Source: Parus major
Lineage: Eukaryota; Chordata; Aves; Passeriformes; Paridae
Direction of reading: 5' to 3'
Assembly (NCBI RefSeq): GCF_001522545.3
Contig: NC_031778.1
Coordinates: 21,726,247-21,790,246 of the forward strand
Length of the DNA: 64,000 nucleotides
Position numbers and translations under genes: made by a program. This document shows, piece after piece, positions 37,674 to 49,320 of this stretch. Under the pieces are notes generated by a model that did no database searches, was not told the DNA's origin, and saw nothing but the letters and a program-made list of their open reading frames with translations. Each line of letters starts with the position of its first letter. The first letter of the stretch is position 1.

Positions 37674-37713
37674 CCGAGCGCCGCCGAAGTCGTCGCGCGG
37701 ATGTCGCGTTCGG
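37674..37713 (+). promoter_or_regulatory. CpG cluster, possible regulatory site
   Basis: Eleven CpGs fall in about 40 bp, including GCGCCGCCGAAGTCGTCGCG and GGATGTCGCGTTCGG. It is intronic to the inferred gene, between the 39662 and 36355 blocks, in a GC-rich stretch of about 400 bp open in several frames on both strands. It could be an enhancer or promoter, a recent GC-rich insertion, or a decayed exon. Confidence 0.3.
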
Positions 37714-39661
37714 ATGGAAACTGCTCCCTGCAATGCCTGCTCTCCCCCCTTCCCAAAACACCACGAGTCTTGGCTTGCAGGATTAGCAAGGGCTCTTCCA
37801 GCTGCTTGGATCCATCAGGAAAGGCAGGAAATCCCTTTCTGGAGTTGCCCCTCTCTGCCTCCTCGCTGGCAGGGCCTGGGAGCTTTCCAGAGGACACGGC
37901 CCTTTTCCTGCTGCCCACGGACAGGAGGTTGTTCTGTTCCCACTGCAAATATTATCCATTATCTGTCTCCAAAGGACAACAATACCTGGTGCTGTGTAAA
38001 CACAGAGATGCTTTCCTGAACAGAGAGTGTGTATCCACTGGCTCTTTGTGGATAAAGATAGATTTACGGAATATAGATGCAGTGAAATAAGGATAAAACA
38101 ATACTGAGCAATGATCTATACAGTTTTTACCTATCATAAACATGAAATTAAGGCCTTTGATATACAAGAAACACTCTTACAAACTTGAATCCATTTAAAA
38201 TGAATTTTGTTTAGAGTCGCTTTCAACTCCTACTGATTTCTTACAAGCCCCAGGACTTCATTCTTAAACAAGGAACCCTTTGTATTTTGTCACACATCCA
38301 CAGTAGTAAAAGCCAGATGTGAACTGCAGAGTCTCATTAAAAGCGTTGTTGCAAAGAGGTGATGGAAGCTTAGAGGACTTATGACCAAGCAGGGAGGTCT
38401 GAGATTCCAGTAATGGTACAAGAATACATTTTCAGAGAATAAAGCTGTTTAATGTGAAACAGCCTTTGAACTTTTGAATACGTGTAGTGCTGAGAGCACC
38501 ACTGTTTGTAACAGAGTGGCAAGAAATAAAGATAACCAGTATTTGTTAGGTTTATTTTACTCCACAAATGCTGAACATAATGATGGTTCCCAGTCAAATA
38601 AATCCTGTACTCCCAATACTGGTTCCAAAGTTAAATGGCTTTTACCCAGATTACAGCTAATACCTCAGCAGGCTGAAAATAACCCCAATTTACACAAATT
38701 GGAAGCCTGAAGTGGGACCAAAGGCAGCTCCCTGCTTGGAAACATTTCCACCAGGGACAGCATGACTGAGGCACATTTGGTGGTCCAGTAACTTGGAAGG
38801 CAGCATCCCTACTCCCATTCTGGGACACAGGGAAGGATCCAGAGGTGATGTTCCACATGGTTCTGTCTCTCTTCTCACAACAACCATGCTCACAAGGAAG
38901 ATAAAATAGAATGTGGGACCAGCAGAGTCAGGGCTTTAAATATCCCTGGGATTTGTGCTGTGACTATTCTGGATGTTGCTGATGGGGCTCTCTTGGTGGT
39001 CATTAGGAGGATGCACTCACTCTGAAGGATGATTTTAAGGTCCTTAGTGAGCACTTTCTTAATTCAAATGCTTAAAATAAACTCAAGACAACACTTAGGA
39101 CAAAAACATGCACAGGTTAAATTAACATTGTAAATTCAGCATTCAACTAGTTAAGTCTTCAGACTTTGTGCCCTGTAACAGTCGAGTTATTTCAGTAAAA
39201 TAGTCTGCTCCTCACATGAAAACCCCAAGCACCCCTGCATTCCTAGATAGTCATTTTAGTTCAAATAAAGTCACATCTCCCCCTTTCCTTCTCTCTGAGG
39301 CATGAAGAAGACATTGAACCAGAGAGAAACTGGGCAGATTTAGCAGTTCAAACTTATCTCCTCTTTTTGGAGCGATGTAAGTGAATTTAATCCAGAAAAA
39401 CTCTATCATTAATATGTGCTTACAGCAATTTCCTTGAGCTTTCAACTCTATGGAACAGTGTGAGTTATCATATCAAAACCTTAAGCACCAGACAGGGAAA
39501 AGGGGAGCTGCAATGCTTACGATTAAACATTAAGATAAGGTGAGAAAAAAAAAAGTTTCATTTTCACATATATAAGTTCATTTGTCTTCAAAAAAATAAG
39601 TGTTAACTTCACCAGCCTTCTCAGCACCACTGCGTGACTCTCCTTGTACTGGTCCTACTAC

Positions 39662-39786
39662 CCATGATTAAAAGGGATGAAATCCCATTCTCCTCTTTGT
39701 GACTAACAGGAGAAAAAGCCATCAGTGATGAGATATTTCCATCTGGTAAACAAAGTGCCAGGGAAATATCAGCACCACCGTCAGCG
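39662..39786 (-). CDS. Candidate exon (125 nt)
   Basis: The acceptor follows a CT-rich run (CTTGCTGCTGCCGCCAG) and the donor is GGTAGTA. Between them are 41 uninterrupted codons flanked by one leftover base at each end. The sequence contains ADISLALCLPDGN and HKEENGISSLLIM, a mixed beta/loop composition. CpGs are retained near its start (GCGCTGACGG), as is common in coding exons. The end phase (one base) joins to TG of the 36355 block to give Val. Confidence 0.48.
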
Positions 39787-42700
39787 CTGGCGGCAGCAGC
39801 AAGGCAGAGATTTCCATCCAACCTTTGCCTTTGCTCTAGCTATCTGAAGCCCTTAACATTTTCTTCTACTTCACAGGAGGCTGCTTGAAAGGGAAAATAA
39901 TTCAGCACTGTCTGCGCAGAGAAAGAACAAAACTGTATCTTATTATAGCAAAGAACTATTTTTTTCATTAAAGCAACTGTTCCATAAGTTTCAGATACAA
40001 AAAACTCTCCTGCAAGTGCCACTATCAGGAGTGACACAGACAAAAAAATAAAATAAATTTGCAGGTATTTAACTAGTGATTAAAATCTAAGGATGGTAGG
40101 ACATACATAAAATTTAAACTGAAAATCCTTGCGGCTTTTTTGTAAGGAGTTATCTAGATCATCTTTTTTAAACAAAAAAAAAGCGATTTTCTGGCAGCTG
40201 TGTATCAGACACAGCATCGTTATTGTTGTTTGTTATCTACAGCTTGCACAGGCAAAGTATATTAATAAACATCCCCCTTGTCTCCAGCACGCTGCAGCTT
40301 CCAGTTTGCAAGTGTTTGCATTAATGTTGTGATAGCTGGATTGAAAATCCTGCCCAGGGAAGAGATCCCTGACCCAAATGGCTGGACAAATTCCTCCTCT
40401 GAGATTTCCCCTGCTACACAGACTAATTCTGAAGCACCTGATAAAACACAGACACATCCTTGGCTATGCAGAGCGAGGGAATGCTGCTGACAGAGACAAA
40501 TTTCCTACCCACAGCACATGGAAGGGAAAGCTCCTGGTGCAGGGGGCAGGAGCACAGGGCAGAATAACAAAACACCAGCCACTGGTTTCACCTGGGCCAG
40601 AGAAAAGGTGCATTTGTTTCTGAATAAACGTGATGTTAGGCAATCAAAGGTAGTAATTAGCGACAAATTATAGCAGCCAGGATCTAGTCATGGCTAGCAG
40701 TCACTCAACAACACAGATATCCATTTCAAACAAAAGTTCCTGTAGAAAAAAATATTTCTGGGAAAAAAAGAAATAGAGAATTGGCACTTTCCAGTGTCAA
40801 GCATCAGCAATTAAAAACAATTATAACCAGAGGATTTGCTTTGCCTGCATAATCATATTCACTCCAATCTGTCTGCTGGCTGTAGGAGAGGAGGGTCAGG
40901 CAGGACACAAACACAGAGCTGCACAGGTCAACTCAATTTATTTGGAAGTCTCAGTGGACTTCCAAAATAAAGAATCCTTATGGAGAGGGAATGTGTCAGC
41001 CACACGGGTCTGAAGCTAAACATGTTTTAGCTTCAGAGAAAAAGGTACAGAAAAAGTCCACAATGAAGCAGAAATTAGTAGTTCTGGTCACTGTCAGGCA
41101 TTTGATTAATCATCTCAAACTGACAAGGTGGGGAAAAAAAACAGAGAGCAAAATAATTGTTAGCAACTAAGTAATTAAATATTAAAAGGAGAAAAATAAT
41201 GTGAGGACAGACCCTACTGCAGGTAAAAAGAGGAAGCACACACTTGGCAGTCAGGAAAACTAAGAACCATCCAGTCCCTGGGGTAACTTTTCCACTTAAA
41301 TGAGCTGCCTTAGAATCAGTTTATCAACTCCATCTGTATTTTCCTAGTTCTCCCATGGTTTTGCTCAAAACAGCACCTAGCTTACTGCTTGCTCTTACTT
41401 AGACATAAAATTCTAAATCTGATTTTCCACAGAAACTCAAATTCCAGATATTCCAATTATTTCTTTGCATGCATTTTTGAATGGACCAGCTAATTAACAA
41501 ATTGTTTTGATGTTTTAATGAGACTCCAACTCCTCTGAGGATTTAGCTGCAGTGGGGAGAACAGGGCTGCCATGTTTTCTGTCCAGGTATTATTTGGAGA
41601 GAACAAAAGCTGCTGCTACATCTTCTTTTTCCTACCAAGCACCTCCCTGCCATCCTGGGACGTGACCTCCAGCTCTGCACGTGATTTTTTCAGGTTCTTT
41701 TGGAGTCCAAGTGTTGCAATTTCACTTGCTCCTATCCACAGAGAGTTGGGAAACCCTCAGTCTGGGTAAGAGGCGTTTGCAGCCAGATCTCAGCACTCTT
41801 TTCTTCTGCTGCTCCCTCCTCCCTGCAACATCAAGTATTTATTTTCTCGCTTTTCCTTCCTTCCAAGGTCCCCAACAGCTCTGTCCCATCAATCAAGATG
41901 TCAGGCTACATTGCCCATATGATAAAAATAAAAGCAAACAACTCTCCTTGCATATTGTCTTACATTGTCTCTCACCTTGCAGGACCAGGGACTCAACTCT
42001 CCCTGAACAAAGCTAAATCAAAAACTTCTGTAACAACTTGGTTACTACGAAACTCTGCTAGGATTAGGTTATGGATATCACATAAAACATAACCTAACCC
42101 AATAAATATCCTGAATTCACATTGGTTTTCTACCTGTCTTTTGCATGTAAGGTTTAATTCTGAGCAGTGATAAGCAAAATTCTTTTGTATTTTCATCAGT
42201 CTCAGGACTTCACCCATAACTGAGCTATGGGTAATGATGTTTAAGTGAAAGACCATAAAAAAATGAAATACTTTTTATCCCTAGGAATTAAACAAGAAAT
42301 AAATCTACAAAATTGCATCTTTCAGTAGAGTTTGATGACTCCTGTATTTTGTCACTTTTTTCCCCAAATCACAAGGAACATCCTTCTCTTTCTCCTGGCC
42401 CCCACCCAACCTTTGTGATTTTGCAGGTTTATACACAAGAATTGTATTTTCTAGAGAAGCACCTCAAGCCTTCTCAATATCACAATGAGGGACAATGCAC
42501 TTATGCTAAAATGGTTTTATGACCGATATTTTCTATTCTTGTACTGTTTTTAACTGTGGAGCACACAGAGAGTGCTGGGCAGGCACTGTGCATTAATCCT
42601 ACTGCCAGAAAAAGAAAGAATTTCTCATTGGAAGCATCTGCTAAAAGCACGCTAGAGGCCTTGAAATCATGACTGGTGCTCTTACTCTTTGCAAAAAAAT

Positions 42701-45321
42701 GAGTACAAATGCAGACTAATTTGATTTCCCTGACCCTGTTTGCCCAATAGGAACCATCTGCTTCTGTTCATGGACTCCTATCCACCCTGATCCAAGATCA
42801 CAAATCCAGCAGCAACCATCCCTTCTTTGTCTGCAATGTCTTTGCATTAACCCAAAGCAGAAGATGAAATAAAGAATGTTAAAATGAGCTTTAACAATCT
42901 ATAAAATTCTTCCATTACACAGTTTATGGCGAGTGATTATCGCTACACTTTGGATTCCCATAATGAGTTACTTTCTTAATAACCTCCTGAGGGCATCATA
43001 GAACAGAGTCAATGGCTGAAAATTATAGGGCAAACAAGAGACAGCTCCAAGTCAGTGTTTTATATTCAACAGAGGTGCAACTGGACTGGGCTCTGCATCC
43101 TGAGCTGATTTCAGTAATGAGCCACAATGAACAAAGAGAAGAATCTCAACCACTCAGCAAAGCCTGTGTATTTCTGTCCTCTGAAAGTAGAGATTTGGGA
43201 CATTCACATAACAGCAGCTAGAGCTGGTGTGGAGCACCAGATTTTCATGAAGAGGAGGAGTTGTGAAAATCCCATGTTCTGGCCAGCACACCATTACTCA
43301 TCCCGGACAGCTGGAATGGAAACAAGGACCACATGAATCATCCAGGCTGCTCTCTAGGAACACACTGGGCTGCTCTGCACAGGCCATAATAATAACATTT
43401 GTTATTCCACAATGGACTTTTAGATTAACTGTCTTATCTGGTTTTACGATGCTGCGCTCGGCGCGTTTCAGAGGAAGGTAAATCACTTCACCAGCCCTCC
43501 ACCAAGAAAGCCACAGTAGATCTTCCAGGAAATAAATATTGATCAAGCCTCTGTCATAATTACAGGCTCTTCAGAACATTCCATTTGCACCAAGGAAGTT
43601 TTGCCATTACTGGGGAGGCCAGCCCACCTGCAATGAGATCTACTATCTCAAAAATTAAATTGGAAGAATAACTTCAACTGGAAGTCAGGTTCGTACGAGC
43701 ATTGGCCAATATTTATTAGAGCCCTAAATCAGGTCCTTCTGTAAATGATAACCATGAACAGATGTAGCATTAGGAAGTCAAACCACAAGCAAGGAGATGC
43801 TGCAATATGCATAAATTCTTTGAGCACTTAGCTTAATGTAATTTTTCTGGGGAGATTACAGGTGGCAACGCAACAAATAAAACCTAGGAAACTGTTTTTT
43901 ACATGCTGGCTTTTTTTTTTTCTCACACCCAAGGATGGCAGTCACAGAGGCAAAACCTTTGAATAAAAGTAATATATTTATATTATGCACAAGGTTAGTG
44001 GAGTTTCTGAAGCTCGTTCTGTGACTACACTTTCTCATTCTCGTTAGCTATGTAACAGTTGTCAAACACCTCATTACAAGATAAGCTCAGTTTTATTTCA
44101 GAAACCGAGGAACAGACAAATTAACTGACAGCCCCAAGAACAAATTGGTTGTAAGAAGTGGGCTCACAAGCTGCTTTTTATAATCCCATGAAATACGTAT
44201 CTCAAAAAAGCATCATTAATGAATTTTCTCAGAAGCAATCTTTGAAAAATCCTAAGAGGTGAGCAATACAAAAATCTAAAAATAAAAATAAGTGGGCATA
44301 AACCTGAAAGATCTTCAGTTATTTTTGAATCTCTAGATACAAGAGAAGCGGAAAAATAACATAGGCAGGGAAAACATTACAAGAACAGTTCAACTGATAA
44401 ATGTGTTCATATCTTAAAGGAGTTAATAATTTACAGAATGTTAGAAATAATTACTTGTTTAAGCAAGCTACCCACTGGACAAATTTTAGAACCATCGGGG
44501 ATTTTTTAATTCAGTGTATTGGCTCAATTCTGATTCCAAAAGAAATATATTTTACTCTGAAAATAAATTGTAGACACGATGCTGTCTTTGAAATCCAGCA
44601 CGAGCCCCCATTCTGCTGCAAGAAACGCTTTGGGGGAGAAGCTGTGTTTCAAATTTATTAATGATTCCTCAAGTTGTTATAGAAACGCAACTGCAGCAAG
44701 GCAATGTCTGGAGACACGAGCCCCTTTCATGTTCACTGTCAGAGGAGCTGGTTGCTGAGGTTACCTAACAATGGAGGAACTTGTACATCCAATTCCCTCT
44801 TTACAAAGGCCCCACAAACCCAGGGCTGGCCACACAACAATGCTGGCTAAAGCAACCACTGGGCTTATTTACAGTGTACAGATTTAGAAAACACTGCTCT
44901 CAGGTTTCTGCAAATACCTGGTGTAGCCAGAACCAGCTCTTCAAAGGAGGCATCAAAAGGCTTTTGCTGGGGAAGCAGAACAGGATATTTCTAAAACAGG
45001 CTTCAAGTCCACCAACTGCTTCAGAACTTCCAGCATGTGCTAAATTAGTTTTTAATTTCAGTAGGACAACTGAGTGCTCAGTGAGACATTTAGGGTGAGA
45101 TCTTCAAGGATTCCTTGCACTCTAATACCTTCAGTCAGGACTTGCAGCTCCTCTCAGGAGCAGCTCCAGGGATGAAGAGACAACCTGCATCCATTTAACA
45201 GGCATTTAGCACGTTCTGTTTGCTGCCAGCAGCAAAAACTGGTTTGGAAAGGCTATTTCTCCTCTTCAAAAGAATTAGTGAGGAAAGCTGAACATGCAGG
45301 GCTATGAAAACACTGAAGGGT

Positions 45322-45672
45322 CGGGAGGGGAAGCCAAAGGAGGAGCCTGAGCTCACTTGGCTTCTCCAGCTGGAGAAGAGACAGAGGAGACCTCACAGGA
45401 ACCTACGACTTCCTCAGGAGGGGAAGGGAAAGACCAGAGACTGGACCCAAGGGAACATTTGGAGCTGTGCCAGGGCAGGATTGGGTGGGATATGAGGAAA
45501 AGGTTCTTCCCCCAGAGGTGCTGGCACTGCCCAGGCTCCCCAGGGAATGGACACCGAGGCTGCCAGAGCTCCAGGAGCCTTTGGACAGCGCTGCCAGGGA
45601 TGCCCAGGCTGGGATTGTTGGGGTGTCTGTGCAGGGCCAGGGTCTGGACTGAATCTTCCTTGTGGGTCCCAT
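45322..45672 (+). mobile_element. CR1 LINE 3' fragment, about 350 bp
   Basis: Sense CR1: GCCTGAGCTCACTTGGCTTC, GAAGAGACAGAGGAGACCTC, a TACGACTTCCTCAGGAGGGG section, GGTTCTTCCCCCAGAGGTGC, a CCAGGGATGCCCAGGCTGGG section and GTCTGGACTGAATCTTCC. It is intronic and antisense to the inferred gene. Several overlapping open frames here are by-products of its GC-rich sequence. Confidence 0.88.
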
Positions 45673-45820
45673 AAGCTGTCACTGGAAAGAAATCACGTTT
45701 CTTCTTGTTACTACAAATTGCAACTTAGAGCAGCATTTGAACACCTTGCAAGCAACCAGGGATGGAGTGGAGTGGAGAGGAGAAGGCTAAGGAAAAAAGA
45801 AAAGGGAAGGATTTGTTCTT

Positions 45821-45862
45821 GTAATTAAAAAACAGATTTCAAAAGGAAATCTGTTTAATTAC
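45821..45862 (+). other. Near-palindrome, 42 bp
   Basis: The left arm runs GTAATTAAAAAACAGATTTC and the right arm GAAATCTGTTTAATTAC, around AAAAG. The arms pair fully except for three extra A's in the left arm. It lies about 150 bp past the end of a CR1 copy. Confidence 0.85.
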
Positions 45863-46319
45863 AGTCAATGAGTGCTCTTCTATCAATTTTAAGGGAGCCA
45901 TGACTTTACCCCCAGACAATTATTAAGTGCAGCCAACTACCACATCTTTTTTTTTCCTTTAAACAAGGAGAGAAATAGTAAAATGAAAAACCTTTGAGTC
46001 TGGCAAATCCCAGAACAGCAGCTGAATATAAATGAGGAGATAAATGATGCAAAGTGTGGTAGAGCAATTCTTCAATGGCTTGGAAAAAAACAAAAGTTTG
46101 CGTTCTCACTCCATGTCCCCAAAATGGATTTTGCTTAACTGGGATTAGAAAATCGTGGCTGGGTATGGGGAGGTGTCTCAAGGGTGACTGAACAGCCTCC
46201 ATGGGGTTGGCAAGAAACTGCTACAGCACATCTGGCAGGTAAACACACAACCACATTTACTGGAAAGAGACAATACTTAAATAAACAGTGTCAAGCAGAG
46301 CACTTCATTGAGAATTTAC

Positions 46320-46359
46320 CATTTTTTAAGTTCTCGCAACAAGATCTCCAGACAGTATT
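46320..46359 (-). CDS. Candidate small exon (40 nt)
   Basis: A strong pyrimidine tract ending TTTTCCAAAG and a GTAAAT donor bound 40 nt. The fitting frame is two bases, YCLEILLRELKK, then TG. With the C that opens the 39786 block this makes a Cys codon. The peptide is a textbook amphipathic helix. Of the other two frames, one is stopped and the other (NTVWRSCCENLKN) is open but does not fit the neighbouring phases. Introns on both sides are long (about 9.4 kb and 6.5 kb). Confidence 0.4.
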
Positions 46360-46725
46360 CTTTGGAAAAGAATAAAAGCTGCAGCTGCACCCTGTATTTT
46401 TGCCCTTTGGCCTCTCTGCAATTTAAGCCAGGACCACAGGAGTTCTGCATGGGATGGTTTCAGAGATGGGATTTGTGGCAGCCCTTAACAAGACCACCAA
46501 GTGTTTCTGCACCTAGCTGGCTTTTCTGGGAGGCAGGCACAGGCTGTGGGGCCACGCTGCCACGGTCAGTTTGCACCCAACACCCTTCCAGAAACATCCA
46601 GAAACGCCTCCCTGCTGGTAGAGCTTGCACTGGGTCCCAGCACGACATAAATCAACCAGAACTGGTCCCAGTACAAAGGCACTGGGAGAAAACTGCACCT
46701 ATGCAGTCAGAGGAACTGGCCTTAC

Positions 46726-46755
46726 CTACAGTTCATTTATCCCAAGTGCTCGATT
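46726..46755 (-). other. Exon-like 30-nt block with stops (possible poison exon)
   Basis: Very good splice sites (CTCTTCCATTCTATACAG acceptor and GTAAGG donor) bracket 30 nt that contain a stop in every frame. If included between the 55734 and 46359 blocks, it would end the protein early. It may be a regulated nonsense-mediated-decay exon, or simply a pseudo-exon. Confidence 0.2.
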
Positions 46756-49296
46756 CTGTATAGAATGGAAGAGGTAAGTGATTTTTAAAATAAAGAAAAA
46801 TACACTCAGTAAATGATGTTCTTGGTAGATTTGGTTTCACAACAAAAATGAGTCCTCTCTTTGTCAGCCTCCTCTATCCAGACTTTCTGCTCATCACATG
46901 CCCAGTCCCCAACATAACCCTCCTGCTACAAGTCACAGAGCCTAAAAAACCCCAGTTCAACACTCAGGAATGCAATTCTCTATTCAGAGCTCTGAAAGAT
47001 TATAATAAAAGGCTGTTTTTCACAGAAGTGGCATAAAGAACACTCAGTAATTCCAAGTGTATCATTTCTGTGTATGTATCATTTATATGATTAAAACAGT
47101 AATGGCACATATGGCTAGAACTGGCAGGCTTCACTTAATGAAAATGCTGAAAAATTAAATGCCTTATTTTCATTATCTGCACAGAGGGTGTTGTTGCCTC
47201 TTCTCCTGGCCAAACACAGGCAGAAATCTGGATTCCCCCACAAATCATTTCTTGCAAACACCTGAACCATGGACTAGAAAGGAAATTCATCCCAAGCCCT
47301 TCCTACCCATTCTCCAATTCTCTAATGAAAGACCTCGGGCTCTGAGAACAGCCTTTGGTTTTCTTTAATGGTTATAGTTCAATAAAGCTGACATAATACA
47401 GAATGGCTTGAAGTGAACAAATCAGCTGGATAAGATCCACACATCTCTCAGTCTGGTCCAATAAGAAAAAAATTGGTTTCACTCCAAAAAATTGATTATG
47501 AACTTGTCTTGAGAATGATCCCTTAGCAGAGTATTCCAGAGCCTGGACAGCATGCCTGTAACAACTGCAGTCCCATCCACACAGATGACTGATGGTCTGA
47601 GGGTCCAGTGTGCCTTACTGAACTTTATTTAAACTCATCACAGCTACAGAATTGCTCTGGAGTTCTCATGGAACTCCTCTGGCTCCGTGTTCAAATGCTT
47701 ATCAACAGGTTTGCACCAGGCTGAGGCTCTCAGTGCCTTGTGCTGCAGACAGGCAGGGATTTGGGGGATGCAGGTGTGCCAGAGCATCCTTTAAAATGGG
47801 TTTAAAATGGTGCTGAACCAGAAAGCTGAGCCAGTGGGAGATGTCTCATCCCCAGGAGACTCTGAGGTGTAAATGAGCTGGGTTCCTGTCCTTGTTCCAC
47901 AACACACAGGCTCCTGCTTGACGTGGCATCAGCACTGGAGGACTAAAAGCTCCTTCTCTTAAGAGAATTTCTGCCACAAAATCTTCTGCAGATTGCTTTT
48001 CAGACTCTCCACTTTCAATTACATAAAGAGACTTCAGACTGGGGCCAGTAAAGCTGCTCCTGATTTACAGAGATGGAAATAGAGGAAAATTTAGCAGGAG
48101 AGTTCACAGAAAGTTAATTGGCTGAACTTACAGGCAAAGAGACTTTCTGCATTAGACTGTTATAGAAAATATAGAATTAAGAACAAAATGATCCCCTGAA
48201 CTTTTGAGCACAACTTAGTCCACAAGACAGCAGAAGGGGAGACAACAGCAAGTGTGTTCAGCTCCAGCACTGGCTGAGTCAATTCCCAGTGTTCATCTCC
48301 AAACCTAAAAGCAAAACTGACTGCCAGAGGAAAAATCATAATGTATATTTTATAGATTCTCCCCTGCTGCATTCTCCCTCCATCCTTCCAATGTTTTGTC
48401 CTCATTCACAGCCCCCCTTGCCAGGTCCTGCAGGTTTCCATGTCTGAGTGAGCCTCAGGGGGAGGTGAGAAGGGTCTGCAGGGCAGTGAAGGGGGCTCAG
48501 GGAAAGCCACCAAGCTGACAACGAGCTCCAGATGTCACAGCAGCCTTGCTCTGTATTTCCCTGCAATATTCACAATAAAGTGGCAGCAGTGGGGCAGAAG
48601 GACAACTTTAGGCATGAACTTATCCCGTGCCTCTTCCCTCTTTTAGGGCAGCCTAAAACCCCCGCCTGCCCTGCTGCCATTTCCAGTGTGAGGGCCTCGG
48701 AAACTGGATAAAATCACACTCTCAAATTCTCACACAGCACATCCAGGGCAAGCGTTTGAAATTCCCACTAAAGTGAAACAGATGTTGGAATGCAGCAGTG
48801 GAACCAGGAGTTGCATCACAGAGCAGGGAGGATTTTTAAGAATTATTTAAAAGTGTTTGGAAGACACGACATTTCTAGAATTAGGCCAACTTATAATAAG
48901 ATGAACATTTTTAACATTAATATAGAACAGAGCTGAAGGCTCAGGTCTCATTTCTATCGACTGTAACACATTTCTCCTGAAGAGGGGTGATGAGAGAAGA
49001 TGTGTTTTCTTTTGGTGCCAGACATGCACATGGACCTGACACTGAAGAAAGTGTTTCACAGAACTCCCCAGTGGCTGCAACTATATCCAGAAACTGATCC
49101 TTTAAGAGCATTTAGTCATAACACTGGTACTTTCTGAATAAATCAAATCAAAGTGGTCACAGCATTAGATAAGACATAGAATAATTTTGCTTAGCACCAT
49201 ATTTACTAGGGCTGGGAAGAGCCTACTCCACTCTTACTACAATTTCTTTGACTTTTAATAGGACTGGAGTTTAGAGGGAAGGTGGCTTTTTCCATC

Positions 49297-49320
49297 TTTT
49301 TTTTTTTTTTTTTCTTTTTA
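49297..49320 (+). repeat. Poly-T tract (24 bp, one C)
   Basis: A nearly pure T run in an intronic stretch. On the minus strand it is an A-run with no recognised retroposon body attached. Confidence 0.9.

Larger units (their letters stand above)
39787..46319 (-). other. Inferred intron, about 6.5 kb
   Basis: Contains the CR1 copy at 45322. A 27-nt microexon-like block near 42003-41977 has a strong acceptor and a GTGAGA donor and is a multiple of three, so it could be used without frame change. A CpG-rich plus-strand segment at 43452-43478 is followed by GTAAAT. Otherwise unique sequence. Confidence 0.35.

Noticed and set aside
37412..37948. 178-codon minus-strand frame, with overlapping open frames on the plus strand (37626-38090)
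   Set aside because: Three frames are open at once over GC-rich sequence with low stop density. The composition is Ser/Arg/Cys/Pro-rich with no motif. No splice support.
45353..45682. Several 60-110 codon frames on both strands
   Set aside because: All lie in a CR1 copy and do not match its protein frame.
48209..48304. Minus-strand block with FGDEHWELTQPVLELNTL after a good acceptor
   Set aside because: No usable donor follows and the frame stops inside the next intron-like run. The phase does not fit the chain.
48729..48762. 34-nt block reading WEFQTLALDVL between good splice sites
   Set aside because: The leftover T would create a stop with the 46359 block. No compatible neighbour.
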